From Syntrophorhabdaceae bacterium (GTDB lineage: Bacteria > Desulfobacterota > Syntrophorhabdia > Syntrophorhabdales > Syntrophorhabdaceae): 64,000 bases of DNA. Under the pieces are notes generated by a model. That model had not been told where the DNA came from. It did not search any database and saw nothing but the letters and a program-made list of their open reading frames with translations. How positions within the stretch are numbered: position 1 is the stretch's first letter; the number at the start of each line of letters is the position of its first letter. Both the position numbers and the translations under genes were made by a program. Shown one piece after another: positions 25,468-33,048 of this stretch. The stretch is from positions 1-64,000 of the forward strand of contig DATKMQ010000167.1 in the NCBI GenBank assembly GCA_035541755.1, given 5' to 3'.

Positions 25468-27082
25468 GCTTCATGCACCTCGCCGCGATTATGAATTCCG
25501 TGATGGGCCTTCCCTTCATCCTGCCGTTTTCTTTTGCGACTATTTCCACATGATCAATGAAACCTGATTGTTTGAGAGACAAGACGAGATTAAATAGACT
25601 CAATTCAAGTGCATCAGGCTCTCCGAAAATAAACCCTCTGAGCGTGAGCGGATAATAATCGCCGACAGGTGTTCTCTTGAGCGGCTGGCTTGTAGAGCTT
25701 AAGAGGGCCCCCTGGGCCGGCTGCACGGATGAGGGGGTATTCTGCGTCTTTTGCGCTGACGAGGGCACGTCGGACTGGATATCACCGCCAAACTCGATGG
25801 ATTTCAAATAGACGTCGCCCGGAATCCGCGATGAGAGATACTTCATGAGGGTGATGAAGGTAAGATCTTTCCTCTGAATCTCGTTCCTGATAAATGTTAT
25901 ATCGGACGTGTCGAGCACGTTGCTCGCCCTCGTACCTAATGTGCTCAAGCCCCGCTTCATAGTTTCAAGCGTCTTTCGCTCCATGTTTATTCGCGTATCA
26001 ACGTTTCGTGAAGCGCCCCACATATAGAGAGAAACGAGAAAGAGGATTCCCGCAATGGCGATGGTCGCCATGGATATAGAGCGTCTCATGAGTCTGTCCT
26101 GCTCTCTCTTTCTTGCACCTTCCGGTAAAAGGTTGGGTAACACCTCCAGATTCATGCACAGGGTGTGTGCGGGTATGTATTTGTCTTCGATGCCCTGGAT
26201 CGTTTCCAGGTAATTTACCTGCTCCACAAGCGTCTCTTCGAGTTTATCAAAGAACCGTGGTATTTTTGCGCCCCGCCCCGTTACGTATACGCCCGTAATG
26301 GGCTTTTCCGGATATCTCTGGTTATATACGCTGAATGTCCTTTGGACTTCACCGGCAAGGCGCTCAAAAGGGATTTTCATGATCTCGGAGAATTCCTCGT
26401 CGAAGCCCTTTTCACGTTTGTAGCGCTCAGCCTGATCAAAGCTCAGTTCCGGACCGCCGCTCATCAAGGCATCGGAAAAACTCTCGGACGCCGTTAATAT
26501 CTCTCTCGCAAACATGAGTCTTCGACCGTTGGCGATGTAAAGGCCGGTCCGTTTTCCTCCCACGTCGATAACGGCAACCGATTTGTCGCCGATCTCTCCA
26601 AGTGCATAGACGTAGCCAAAAGCAATATCGGTAATGAGGGTAACTTCTGGAAAGCCCGCCCTCTGAAAAGTTGAAGCGATACGTTCAATCCAACCCTTTT
26701 GAGCGCCGACAAAGAGGACCTCATCTTTCATGACGCCTTTTTCTTCGATCTGGCCGAGCATGAGGTATTCATACACCATTCCGTCCAGTGAGGATGAGAG
26801 GGCCTTGGCCGATGCCCAATCCATTGCATCCTTCTGCTCCTTCTTTGGAAGGCGGGGAATAGTAAACGTTTTTTTGATAATATCGGGAGAGGAGAGGCCC
26901 ACAACCGCTTCGACGTCGGCACCTTCTTTGGTCCGGATATCGGCAAGTATTAACTCGAGGTCTTCAAAATCGCCCTTATAGGGATAGTCACCCTGAGATG
27001 CAATGATACTTTTGCCCGCGGTTCCTTTGCATCTCACATACTTGATGCTGACCGTCCCGATATCGACGCCTAATATATCCAA
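25457..27082 (-). CDS. PilM-PilN fusion, pilus assembly protein
   Basis: 541 residues. The first 300 or so form a PilM actin-like ATPase: MDILGVDIGTVSIKYV, IDVGGKRTGLYI and VTGRGAKIPRF mark the nucleotide-binding folds. A membrane helix follows at about 333-352, then a coiled region and a PilN-like periplasmic domain containing YLSSRIPGDVYLKSIEFGGD. PilM and PilN are usually two proteins that bind through the PilN N-terminus; here they are joined, so PilN's cytoplasmic tail is replaced by PilM itself. The start is a TTG at 27082 with AAAGGAT eight bases upstream. It is the first gene of the operon. Confidence 0.85.
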   Translation of the reverse strand: MDILGVDIGTVSIKYVRCKGTAGKSIIASQGDYPYKGDFEDLELILADIRTKEGADVEAVVGLSSPDIIKKTFTIPRLPKKEQKDAMDWASAKALSSSLDGMVYEYLMLGQIEEKGVMKDEVLFVGAQKGWIERIASTFQRAGFPEVTLITDIAFGYVYALGEIGDKSVAVIDVGGKRTGLYIANGRRLMFAREILTASESFSDALMSGGPELSFDQAERYKREKGFDEEFSEIMKIPFERLAGEVQRTFSVYNQRYPEKPITGVYVTGRGAKIPRFFDKLEETLVEQVNYLETIQGIEDKYIPAHTLCMNLEVLPNLLPEGARKREQDRLMRRSISMATIAIAGILFLVSLYMWGASRNVDTRINMERKTLETMKRGLSTLGTRASNVLDTSDITFIRNEIQRKDLTFITLMKYLSSRIPGDVYLKSIEFGGDIQSDVPSSAQKTQNTPSSVQPAQGALLSSTSQPLKRTPVGDYYPLTLRGFIFGEPDALELSLFNLVLSLKQSGFIDHVEIVAKENGRMKGRPITEFIIAARCMKHEL

Positions 27083-27478
27083 ATCGGCTTATCCTTTGGG
27101 GGCGAGGGCATTCGTAGAGTTTACCCCTGCTCTCCCTTTGCAACCCCTGGTAGAACTATAAAATTCAATATTTATGGATATTTGAGAAACTTTCTGAAAG
27201 TAGCTATTTAAGATTCTCATATATCCACAGAGAATTCCCATATTTATACGTAATTCTATATGGTTTCATTGAAACATGTCAATAACAAAATGGCGCCCGG
27301 AGAACAGGCGATGGTGAACGAATAAGCCGTGATTGGACATAACGCGCCGTAATTAAGATTTATAGATTTTCCCGGGGTCGTAGTCCGACACTTAACCGGC
27401 AGGGCCGTGATCAGTCAATCACTCAAGATTTCGAGGCGTAATAAGCGGAAGATCGGATACCACAACACAACGGTTAAG
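27083..27478. other. intergenic region upstream of the pilus operon
   Basis: 396 AT-rich bases between the PEP-CTERM gene end and the pilMN start. It holds a 14-base inverted repeat with one mismatch (27175-27188 with 27214-27227) enclosing a small palindrome ACTTTC-T-GAAAGT, and an 8-base inverted pair CTTAACCG/CGGTTAAG near 27390 and 27472. No convincing promoter, RNA gene or coding frame was recognised. Confidence 0.5.
27175..27227. repeat. imperfect dyad in the pilus operon leader region
   Basis: TGGATATTTGAGAA (27175-27188) and TTCTCATATATCCA (27214-27227) are inverted copies with one mismatch, separated by 25 bases that contain a further 13-base palindrome. It may be an operator about 90-150 bases before the TTG at 27082. 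Confidence 0.45.
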
Positions 27479-28258
27479 CTAAACGCCGGTTCGCTCCTTG
27501 CACGGTCTTTTACGTAGCCCAAAAAGGCATGCAAGCCCTGGGGCAAAAAGCCCCAGTGCTGCGGGCAGAGGTACCTCGGAAGCGCTCGCCTGAGTGGAAG
27601 TCTCCGCCGTGAACGTGCCTGTTTCACCTGCATCGAACCATTTCATCACGCCAAAAATGGCTGACTGGGTTTGATTAAATGTGTTGCCATTGTAAACTGT
27701 CGTCGTTATCTCCATAGAGTCCGTGGAAACGCCCGCCCCTGCTTTTGAAAGCGAAATCCACGCCTTTGAATCACCTGAGGCGGCCGCCGCGGGATCGTTT
27801 GAAGCGGCAAGTCCCAGAGAAATGGTATAGGGGATGGTGACAAAAACCCAGCCTGCAGTAGTGACCGTGAACGAACCGGTGAGCATTGCACTGCCCGAGC
27901 TATTGGCCGAGCCGATTCCATCGAGGTTTGAATGAGATACGGAGGAGATCAAAACAGAAGCGGCTGTCGCACCTTGCGCGTATGCATTCGATATGTTTAC
28001 GGCACTTGACGATGAGACCCAACCAGGCTCAAGATCTGAAAACGTCCCATTTTCTCCGAGACTATTCGACGCTAACGCATTGGTTCCGGTAGTCTGGGAG
28101 CCTGTGGTCCAGTTAAGTCCCCAGGAGATATTGAACTGGCTTAAGTCAAGCGATGCGGTGCTATCAGCTATTGACGCGAGAGCCTGCGACTGAGCCACCA
28201 CGAGGAGAATACCGATAAGCAGAACTCCGAAAAATACCCGACCTGTTTGCGTCTTCAT
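27479..28258 (-). CDS. PEP-CTERM-type exported surface protein
   Basis: 259 residues. The ATG at 28258 follows GAGAGGGAG and begins MKTQTGRVFFGVLL, a signal peptide ending near QALA. The mature part is Ser/Thr/Ala/Gly-rich and predicted to be beta. The C-terminus has the exosortase sorting signal: VPLPAALGLFAPG, a hydrophobic stretch and the basic tail GLRKRPCK. Such proteins are cut by exosortase and linked to extracellular polymer. No exosortase gene is in the window. It lies between the minor pilin genes and the core pilus operon on the same strand, with a plausible promoter TTGACA-16-GATAAC at 28376-28349. Confidence 0.75.
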   Translation of the reverse strand: MKTQTGRVFFGVLLIGILLVVAQSQALASIADSTASLDLSQFNISWGLNWTTGSQTTGTNALASNSLGENGTFSDLEPGWVSSSSAVNISNAYAQGATAASVLISSVSHSNLDGIGSANSSGSAMLTGSFTVTTAGWVFVTIPYTISLGLAASNDPAAAASGDSKAWISLSKAGAGVSTDSMEITTTVYNGNTFNQTQSAIFGVMKWFDAGETGTFTAETSTQASASEVPLPAALGLFAPGLACLFGLRKRPCKERTGV

Positions 28259-28348
28259 TGGCTCCCTCTCAAGTAATTCCATATTCTCCCATCCGCCGAC
28301 AGTCAGCTTCACCTTTGCAAGATGGAGGAAATAAGACTGTCTATACTT

Positions 28349-28376
28349 GTTATCCTACGGGCCGTATTCCTGTCAA
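28349..28376 (-). promoter_or_regulatory. sigma-70 type promoter for the PEP-CTERM gene (candidate)
   Basis: Minus-strand TTGACA (28376-28371), 16-base spacer, GATAAC (28354-28349), about 90 bases before the ATG at 28258. Confidence 0.4.
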
Positions 28377-28485
28377 TGAGGTTTGTCACACTATTTCCGT
28401 GGATGTTGAATTTCGGAAACGTAGACGCTTTTCACTGTTTCGAAGATTGAAGGAAATGCGGAGTGAGCGACTTCCTCGCACAGCT

Positions 28486-29319
28486 TCAAATAGAGAATGT
28501 AATCTTAAACGGATTACTCCATAAGTTAATATAGAATTGCATGGTATACACCCCAGTGGGCGGGGCGCCTGAGAACTGGAGGGTATAGGTGTGGATAGAC
28601 CCTTCGGCGTGAGATTGCGGGGATGCCAGGTAAAACGTCACGGATTTGTTTCCATTCCCAGCATAGATCCCATATGATGAATCGTAGCAACCAGAGGCTG
28701 GCGTTGGACCACATACAGGGTGTGACGGTAAGGCCGAGTTGTCAAAAATCAAAGTTGTATCTCGCATCATATTGATATAAACGGAGGGGCCACCTGTGAT
28801 TATTGATACATCAATGCGGGATATCGTGAAGGTGTCTCTGTTGTTGGAGATCGTGGGGACATCCGTATTGTTGCCGTGAATCGTTGGTATGCTCGAACCA
28901 TCAGGGACGAGGCTTATTGGATTGATGTAACGCCGAAAATTGGATAGTGCTACTGTCCTTGTTGCCACAGCGTTTGTCGCGGGGTATTTGGCCGTTACGG
29001 TAATCCGGTTATTCGGATGGTTGTACCTGAAGGAAAAAGTCCCTCCTGCAAAATTCAAATCGTGCTGCCCAGTTGGGTTGCTGAAAAAATTGTTGCTCGG
29101 ATTGGTGGCGTCGCTTAACCCGTCAGACACATAGCGAATGGCGTATTCGACGCCTGCATTTGCAAGGTTCAGGGCGCGGTATGAGTCGGCCTGATACGAG
29201 AAACCCTTCTGCTTGCTGCCCATCATGGAGACAAAGGCCGTGCCAAGCACCGCTATCAATGTCATAGCAATGACGAGAACAATCAGAGAAATCCCCCGAT
29301 TACTGAACAATATCTTCAT
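28486..29319 (-). CDS. PilX-like minor pilin / pilus-associated protein
   Basis: About 277 residues from the ATG at 29319, with GGTG upstream; two further ATGs lie a few codons earlier. The N-terminus NRGISLIVLVIAMTLIAVLG is a long hydrophobic helix like that of PilX/GspK-type proteins, with a degenerate cleavage site. Next come a helical FSYQADSYRALNLANAGVEYAI and a beta-rich remainder with a cysteine pair in PVCGPTPASGCYD. It overlaps the preceding prepilin gene by 20 bases, so it is translated with it. It probably joins the tip complex that primes pilus assembly. Confidence 0.72.
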   Translation of the reverse strand: MKILFSNRGISLIVLVIAMTLIAVLGTAFVSMMGSKQKGFSYQADSYRALNLANAGVEYAIRYVSDGLSDATNPSNNFFSNPTGQHDLNFAGGTFSFRYNHPNNRITVTAKYPATNAVATRTVALSNFRRYINPISLVPDGSSIPTIHGNNTDVPTISNNRDTFTISRIDVSIITGGPSVYINMMRDTTLIFDNSALPSHPVCGPTPASGCYDSSYGIYAGNGNKSVTFYLASPQSHAEGSIHTYTLQFSGAPPTGVYTMQFYINLWSNPFKITFSI

Positions 29320-29950
29320 AATCACCATTGAACGATCTGTTCGTATAATCATATGTCTGAGTGCAGAACAACCAAGGCCACCAGAAGCAGTTTAAGCCTA
29401 TCGGATTCTTCGGTGACATGGTTTCCTGCATCGTGACCTTCATGGTACTGTCCTGCGGGTCCGTCAGTTCCAGCGTTATGTTCGCGTAGTCATTTAAGTG
29501 CTGGCCGCTGGTCGTCAAATTTACGACGAATCGAGTAACATTCCTCCCTATCACATTGTTCGCAGAGAGCGAGGGTACCCAAAACGGATCCGAAGTAGAG
29601 CGCGAAAACCGGTAAAGGTTGTTGCTGTTATCGCGCAGTATCAACACATACTGGTTCTTGTCCACCACATTAGTCGCGGATAGATCGGGCCTGTAAAAAT
29701 AAAGGCTATTCACATAGAATGTCGAGTTTGTTACCCACTCCGCGTCCCGTAACTCCCTTGAGATTCTCTCCATGATGTACGATCCCTGCTGATAAAGCAG
29801 CCGTTGCTTGCTCGCAATGGTGTAGGTTTTTACCGCGCTGTCAATGAAAGAAAAGGTGAACACGGACAGGATGCCCAGTATCACGATCACTATGGTGATT
29901 TCTATTAAGGTAAATCCCTTACCGTACCGTAAACATTTCTCATGGTTCAT
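29300..29950 (-). CDS. prepilin-type protein, PilW/GspJ-like
   Basis: 216 residues with a typical prepilin start: a charged leader ending in YGKG, cleavage before FTLIE, Glu5 and a hydrophobic helix. The helix continues into QQGSYIMERISRELRDA, a segment common in PilW/GspJ minor pilins. The rest is beta-rich with two cysteines in the late segment LNCFWWPWLFCTQ, an unusual tryptophan-rich stretch. The start overlaps the stop of the next gene upstream as ATGA, within a set of four coupled minor-pilin genes. The likely role is in the initiation complex of the pilus. Confidence 0.82.
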   Translation of the reverse strand: MNHEKCLRYGKGFTLIEITIVIVILGILSVFTFSFIDSAVKTYTIASKQRLLYQQGSYIMERISRELRDAEWVTNSTFYVNSLYFYRPDLSATNVVDKNQYVLILRDNSNNLYRFSRSTSDPFWVPSLSANNVIGRNVTRFVVNLTTSGQHLNDYANITLELTDPQDSTMKVTMQETMSPKNPIGLNCFWWPWLFCTQTYDYTNRSFNGDYEDIVQ

Positions 29951-30348
29951 GGTGCTTTGGGCCTTTTTGTCACGATAGTGGAGGCATCATAGACCGAACC
30001 ATCCGGCATTATGGTGGACACAGTTATCTTCTTGTAGCCCACATCTGAGCCCGAGATACTAAGAGATAAATCTATGAAACTGGTGGTCCAGTTCCTTTGG
30101 TAGTTGGCCTCAGGTACATCGTTGTTTGGTGGATTAGTTGGAACCGCTATATTTGTGTAGGTATAGCTCGTCAACTCCTCCATCTTCTGCTCGGTATAAA
30201 ACCTTGCCTTAACGTAGTAATCCGGCGCGGAAAAGTATTTCATGGCACTTGTAAAGGCGACAAACGAGGCGGGCAAAATGATAGCGCCGACCACGATAAA
30301 AATGATGAGTTCTATAAGGGTAAAACCTCTGCTTTGCCCTCTGCTCAT
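29947..30348 (-). CDS. prepilin-type protein, PilV/MshD-like
   Basis: 133 residues. A short basic leader MSRGQSRG precedes the prepilin site G|FTLIE and a hydrophobic helix, followed by YYVKARFYTEQKMEELTSY, which resembles the helix of PilV/GspI-type minor pilins. The C-terminal part is a small beta domain ending VYDASTIVTKRPK. ATGA overlaps join it to the genes on both sides (30345-30348 and 29947-29950). Together with them it forms a minor pilin cassette. Confidence 0.82.
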   Translation of the reverse strand: MSRGQSRGFTLIELIIFIVVGAIILPASFVAFTSAMKYFSAPDYYVKARFYTEQKMEELTSYTYTNIAVPTNPPNNDVPEANYQRNWTTSFIDLSLSISGSDVGYKKITVSTIMPDGSVYDASTIVTKRPKAP

Positions 30349-30806
30349 TGCACTATCCCTGTGACAGCGAGGATGGTTACTGCCCTGTCCGGGCTCGACC
30401 CTTTGCCAATATTGATGGAAGCGACGCCGGCTGTCCCAAACGTTGGTTCCCCAAGGGTATTAAAAATCAATACATTGCCCGATAGATTAGTACTTCTTAT
30501 GGTGACACCATCCGGCAGGCTCTTCTGTTCGATGAGGTTCACACCTTCACGCAGGCTGTAAGAGCTTGTACCCGTCGAAAATATTATATTTTGCTGGTTG
30601 CCCGTGCCCATGGCCCGCGTCTGTACATACTGGATATCGGCGATAAGCTGGTCGGCCGCGATTGTCGATCTGTCCTGATCGCTTATCTGAATGCTCACAA
30701 CCGCGGCACCGGCAAGCAGTGCGAGCGCCGCAATTACAATAATGAGTTCGACGGAGGTAAAACCGTTTCGAGAACCTTTCACTATTTCACGACATTTCCT
30801 TCGCAT
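30345..30806 (-). CDS. prepilin-type protein, GspH/FimT-like
   Basis: 153 residues. The leader MRRKCREIVKGSRNG ends before FTSVELIIVI, a prepilin site with Glu5 displaced by the sequence FTSVE, as seen in FimT/GspH proteins. Further on, DRSTIAADQLIADIQYVQTRAM is the family's helix-to-sheet transition, and the beta domain includes LIFNTLGEPTFGTAG, typical of GspH. It is the first of four coupled minor-pilin genes and starts two bases after the glycosyltransferase stop. Confidence 0.83.
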   Translation of the reverse strand: MRRKCREIVKGSRNGFTSVELIIVIAALALLAGAAVVSIQISDQDRSTIAADQLIADIQYVQTRAMGTGNQQNIIFSTGTSSYSLREGVNLIEQKSLPDGVTIRSTNLSGNVLIFNTLGEPTFGTAGVASINIGKGSSPDRAVTILAVTGIVQ

Positions 30807-30808
30807 GA

Positions 30809-31489
30809 CTACCGGAATAGATTATATTTTACAATTGTGAAGAAGGCCTTGATGCCATCCCGCCAGGTGATCTTCTTGCCTTCTTCGTAGCCTCGCCCGT
30901 AGTAGGAAATAGGTATTTCGTAAATCCGGCACTTCTTCTTTGCGATCTTGGCGGTTATCTCCGGTTCAAAGCCGAACCTGTTCGACTCTATGGTAATGCC
31001 GTTCAACGCCTCGCGCGTGAACACCTTGTATCCCGTTTCCATATCAGTAAGATTGAGATTCGCGAACACGTTCGAGATGAGCGTAACCAGATAGTTTCCC
31101 AGGTAATGCCAGAAGTAGAATACCCGATGGGGACCGCCAAGAAACCGCGAGCCGTAAACCACATCGGCCTTTCCCTCGAGAATTGGCTCGAGCAGCTTTG
31201 GGTAATCCCTCGGATCGTATTCAAGGTCGGCGTCCTGTATGATGATGATATCGCCCTGCGCTCGGGCAATGCCGGTTCTTATAGCCGCACCCTTTCCCTG
31301 GTTTGCATCATGAAAGATCGTGCTCAAGCCTTCCTGTTTCAATCCTTTCAGATATTCACGCGTGCCGTCTGTGGAGGAGTCGTCCACTACGATAATCTCC
31401 TTATCATACGGTGTGCTGCTGACAGCTGCGATAATTGCGTCAATAAAATTGATCTCGTTATAAGCGGGAATAATGATCGATAAGAGCAC
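30809..31489 (-). CDS. glycosyltransferase family 2 (dolichol-phosphate mannosyltransferase-like)
   Basis: 226 residues. The GT-A fold begins LLSIIIPAYNEINF, with the nucleotide-sugar and metal motif IIIQDADLEYDPRDYPKLL (DxD-like) and ETGYKVFTREAL. This is the DPM1/ ArnC-like group that moves a sugar from a nucleotide donor to a lipid carrier. No membrane segment is obvious, so it would act at the cytoplasmic membrane face. It is transcribed with the minor pilin genes that follow within two bases and may supply sugars for pilus or surface modification; the sugar is unknown. Confidence 0.85.
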   Translation of the reverse strand: MLLSIIIPAYNEINFIDAIIAAVSSTPYDKEIIVVDDSSTDGTREYLKGLKQEGLSTIFHDANQGKGAAIRTGIARAQGDIIIIQDADLEYDPRDYPKLLEPILEGKADVVYGSRFLGGPHRVFYFWHYLGNYLVTLISNVFANLNLTDMETGYKVFTREALNGITIESNRFGFEPEITAKIAKKKCRIYEIPISYYGRGYEEGKKITWRDGIKAFFTIVKYNLFR

Positions 31490-31644
31490 TCGCGCATCTC
31501 CTGTTTCTGTTTAATTATACTTACACCGCTCGTCTTTGCAATAAAAACCTAAAGGAGCCGCGGGGTTTCATCCAAATTATAGTACAAACTGCGAAAAAAA
31601 ATAGTGTCGTAAATTACAAAAAAATGTGTCATATTGGTACACAG

Positions 31645-32955
31645 ATGGAAATTCCGTATCTTGAATACTTCGGCTTGACGGAAAAGCCTTTCGGCATGTC
31701 GCCGGACCCCGCATTCTATTTTGAGTCAGAGGAACACAAGAAGGCCTTCGATTACCTCACATTTTTCACCTCGCAGCAGGAGGGTTTTGCACTGATTTAC
31801 GGGGATGTGGGCTCGGGTAAGACGACCATTTCCCGTATCTTTCTCAACTCGCTCGATCGGGAGGCTTACAACACAGCGCTCATCCTGAACCCCGTAACCG
31901 ACGAAACCGAATTTATGAAAGAGTTGCTCAAGGAGTTCTCAATCCAATATGAGCCGCATACCAAGAAAGAACTCTACGACACGCTGAGACACTTCTTGCT
32001 TGAAGAATTTCAAAAAGGAAAAGAAAACATTCTGATCATCGACGAGGCGCAACTGCTCTCCTACGAAATGCTCGAATTCATCAGGCTTCTGTCAAACATC
32101 GAGACTGACAAACGAAAGATACTCCACACTGTGTTCTTCGCCCAGCCTGAGTTTCTGGACCGGCTGAAAGACCCCGGTTTGAGACACCTTGCTCAGAGGA
32201 TCACCGTGACCTACGGCATACGACCGCTCACGTACCACGAGGTGAAATCGTACATCAATTACCGGCTCTTTAAAGCCGGCTCCAGGGGACCCCTCGAATT
32301 CCAGGACAGGGCGGTCAGATTGATACACATGGCATCAAAGGGTTACCCGCGCCTCATCAACTATATCTGCGACCGGTGTCTGCTTGTGCTCTATGCCGCC
32401 TCCGCGCACACGGTCGACACCAGCGTGGTATCGAAGGTACTAATCGAAGAGAGTATCCCTCTTGCCTCCGTAAAAAAAACATGGCGTGAGAAGAGCATGC
32501 GGATCTATCCCTTAGCCGGAGGCGCCGCACTACTCGTGATCCTGGGTATGGCGGGCTACCACTTTTTCCTGCCGGACTCCCATAGACACTTCCTCACAGG
32601 TGCAAAGACGCCTTCGCAGATGTCGGCAGCGCCGAAATCTGAAGCGCAGGATAATTCGTATGCTCAAAACAATGGGCAGACAGGCGCGTATGCGACAGGG
32701 ATGGCTTCAGGCGGGGCTTCATCCGGCTCAGGGAATATAGAAATCCCTCTGCGTAAGGTCGTCGTAAATACCGAGGCGGCCAATGTGAGACTGAGTCCGG
32801 ACACGAACTCCCAGCGAATCGGGACCATCATGAAAGGGGCTATCCTTCCGGTCTTTGCCGAACAAATCGACAAGAACAATCTCAAATGGTACAGGATCGT
32901 TCTCTACGAGGGAACAGAGGGCTGGATAGCATCAACGGTAGTTGAGGCCGACTAA
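31645..32955 (+). CDS. ExeA/MshM-like AAA ATPase fused to a periplasmic SH3 domain
   Basis: 436 residues from the ATG at 31645 (an ATG at 31624 is in frame; neither has a strong ribosome site). The N-terminal AAA domain begins EYFGLTEKPFGMSPDP, the standard start of ExeA/MshM/GspA proteins, with Walker A YGDVGSGKTT and Walker B ILIIDEAQLL. A membrane helix lies at about 283-300. A linker rich in Gln, Ala and Ser leads to a bacterial SH3 domain (about 370-436) with EAANVRLSPDTNS and EGWIAST. ExeA-type ATPases help insert secretins through peptidoglycan; the SH3 domain probably touches the wall. It is divergent from the glycosyltransferase and minor-pilin genes. Confidence 0.87.
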   Translation: MEIPYLEYFGLTEKPFGMSPDPAFYFESEEHKKAFDYLTFFTSQQEGFALIYGDVGSGKTTISRIFLNSLDREAYNTALILNPVTDETEFMKELLKEFSIQYEPHTKKELYDTLRHFLLEEFQKGKENILIIDEAQLLSYEMLEFIRLLSNIETDKRKILHTVFFAQPEFLDRLKDPGLRHLAQRITVTYGIRPLTYHEVKSYINYRLFKAGSRGPLEFQDRAVRLIHMASKGYPRLINYICDRCLLVLYAASAHTVDTSVVSKVLIEESIPLASVKKTWREKSMRIYPLAGGAALLVILGMAGYHFFLPDSHRHFLTGAKTPSQMSAAPKSEAQDNSYAQNNGQTGAYATGMASGGASSGSGNIEIPLRKVVVNTEAANVRLSPDTNSQRIGTIMKGAILPVFAEQIDKNNLKWYRIVLYEGTEGWIASTVVEAD

Positions 32956-33048
32956 AGTCCAGGCAATCGCGAAATTTGAACAATGAAAACGGCCGTCCGT
33001 CTCACTTACTCGCAAGCGTGACGTCAGAGCCAGTCAGGGATGTCTCGT

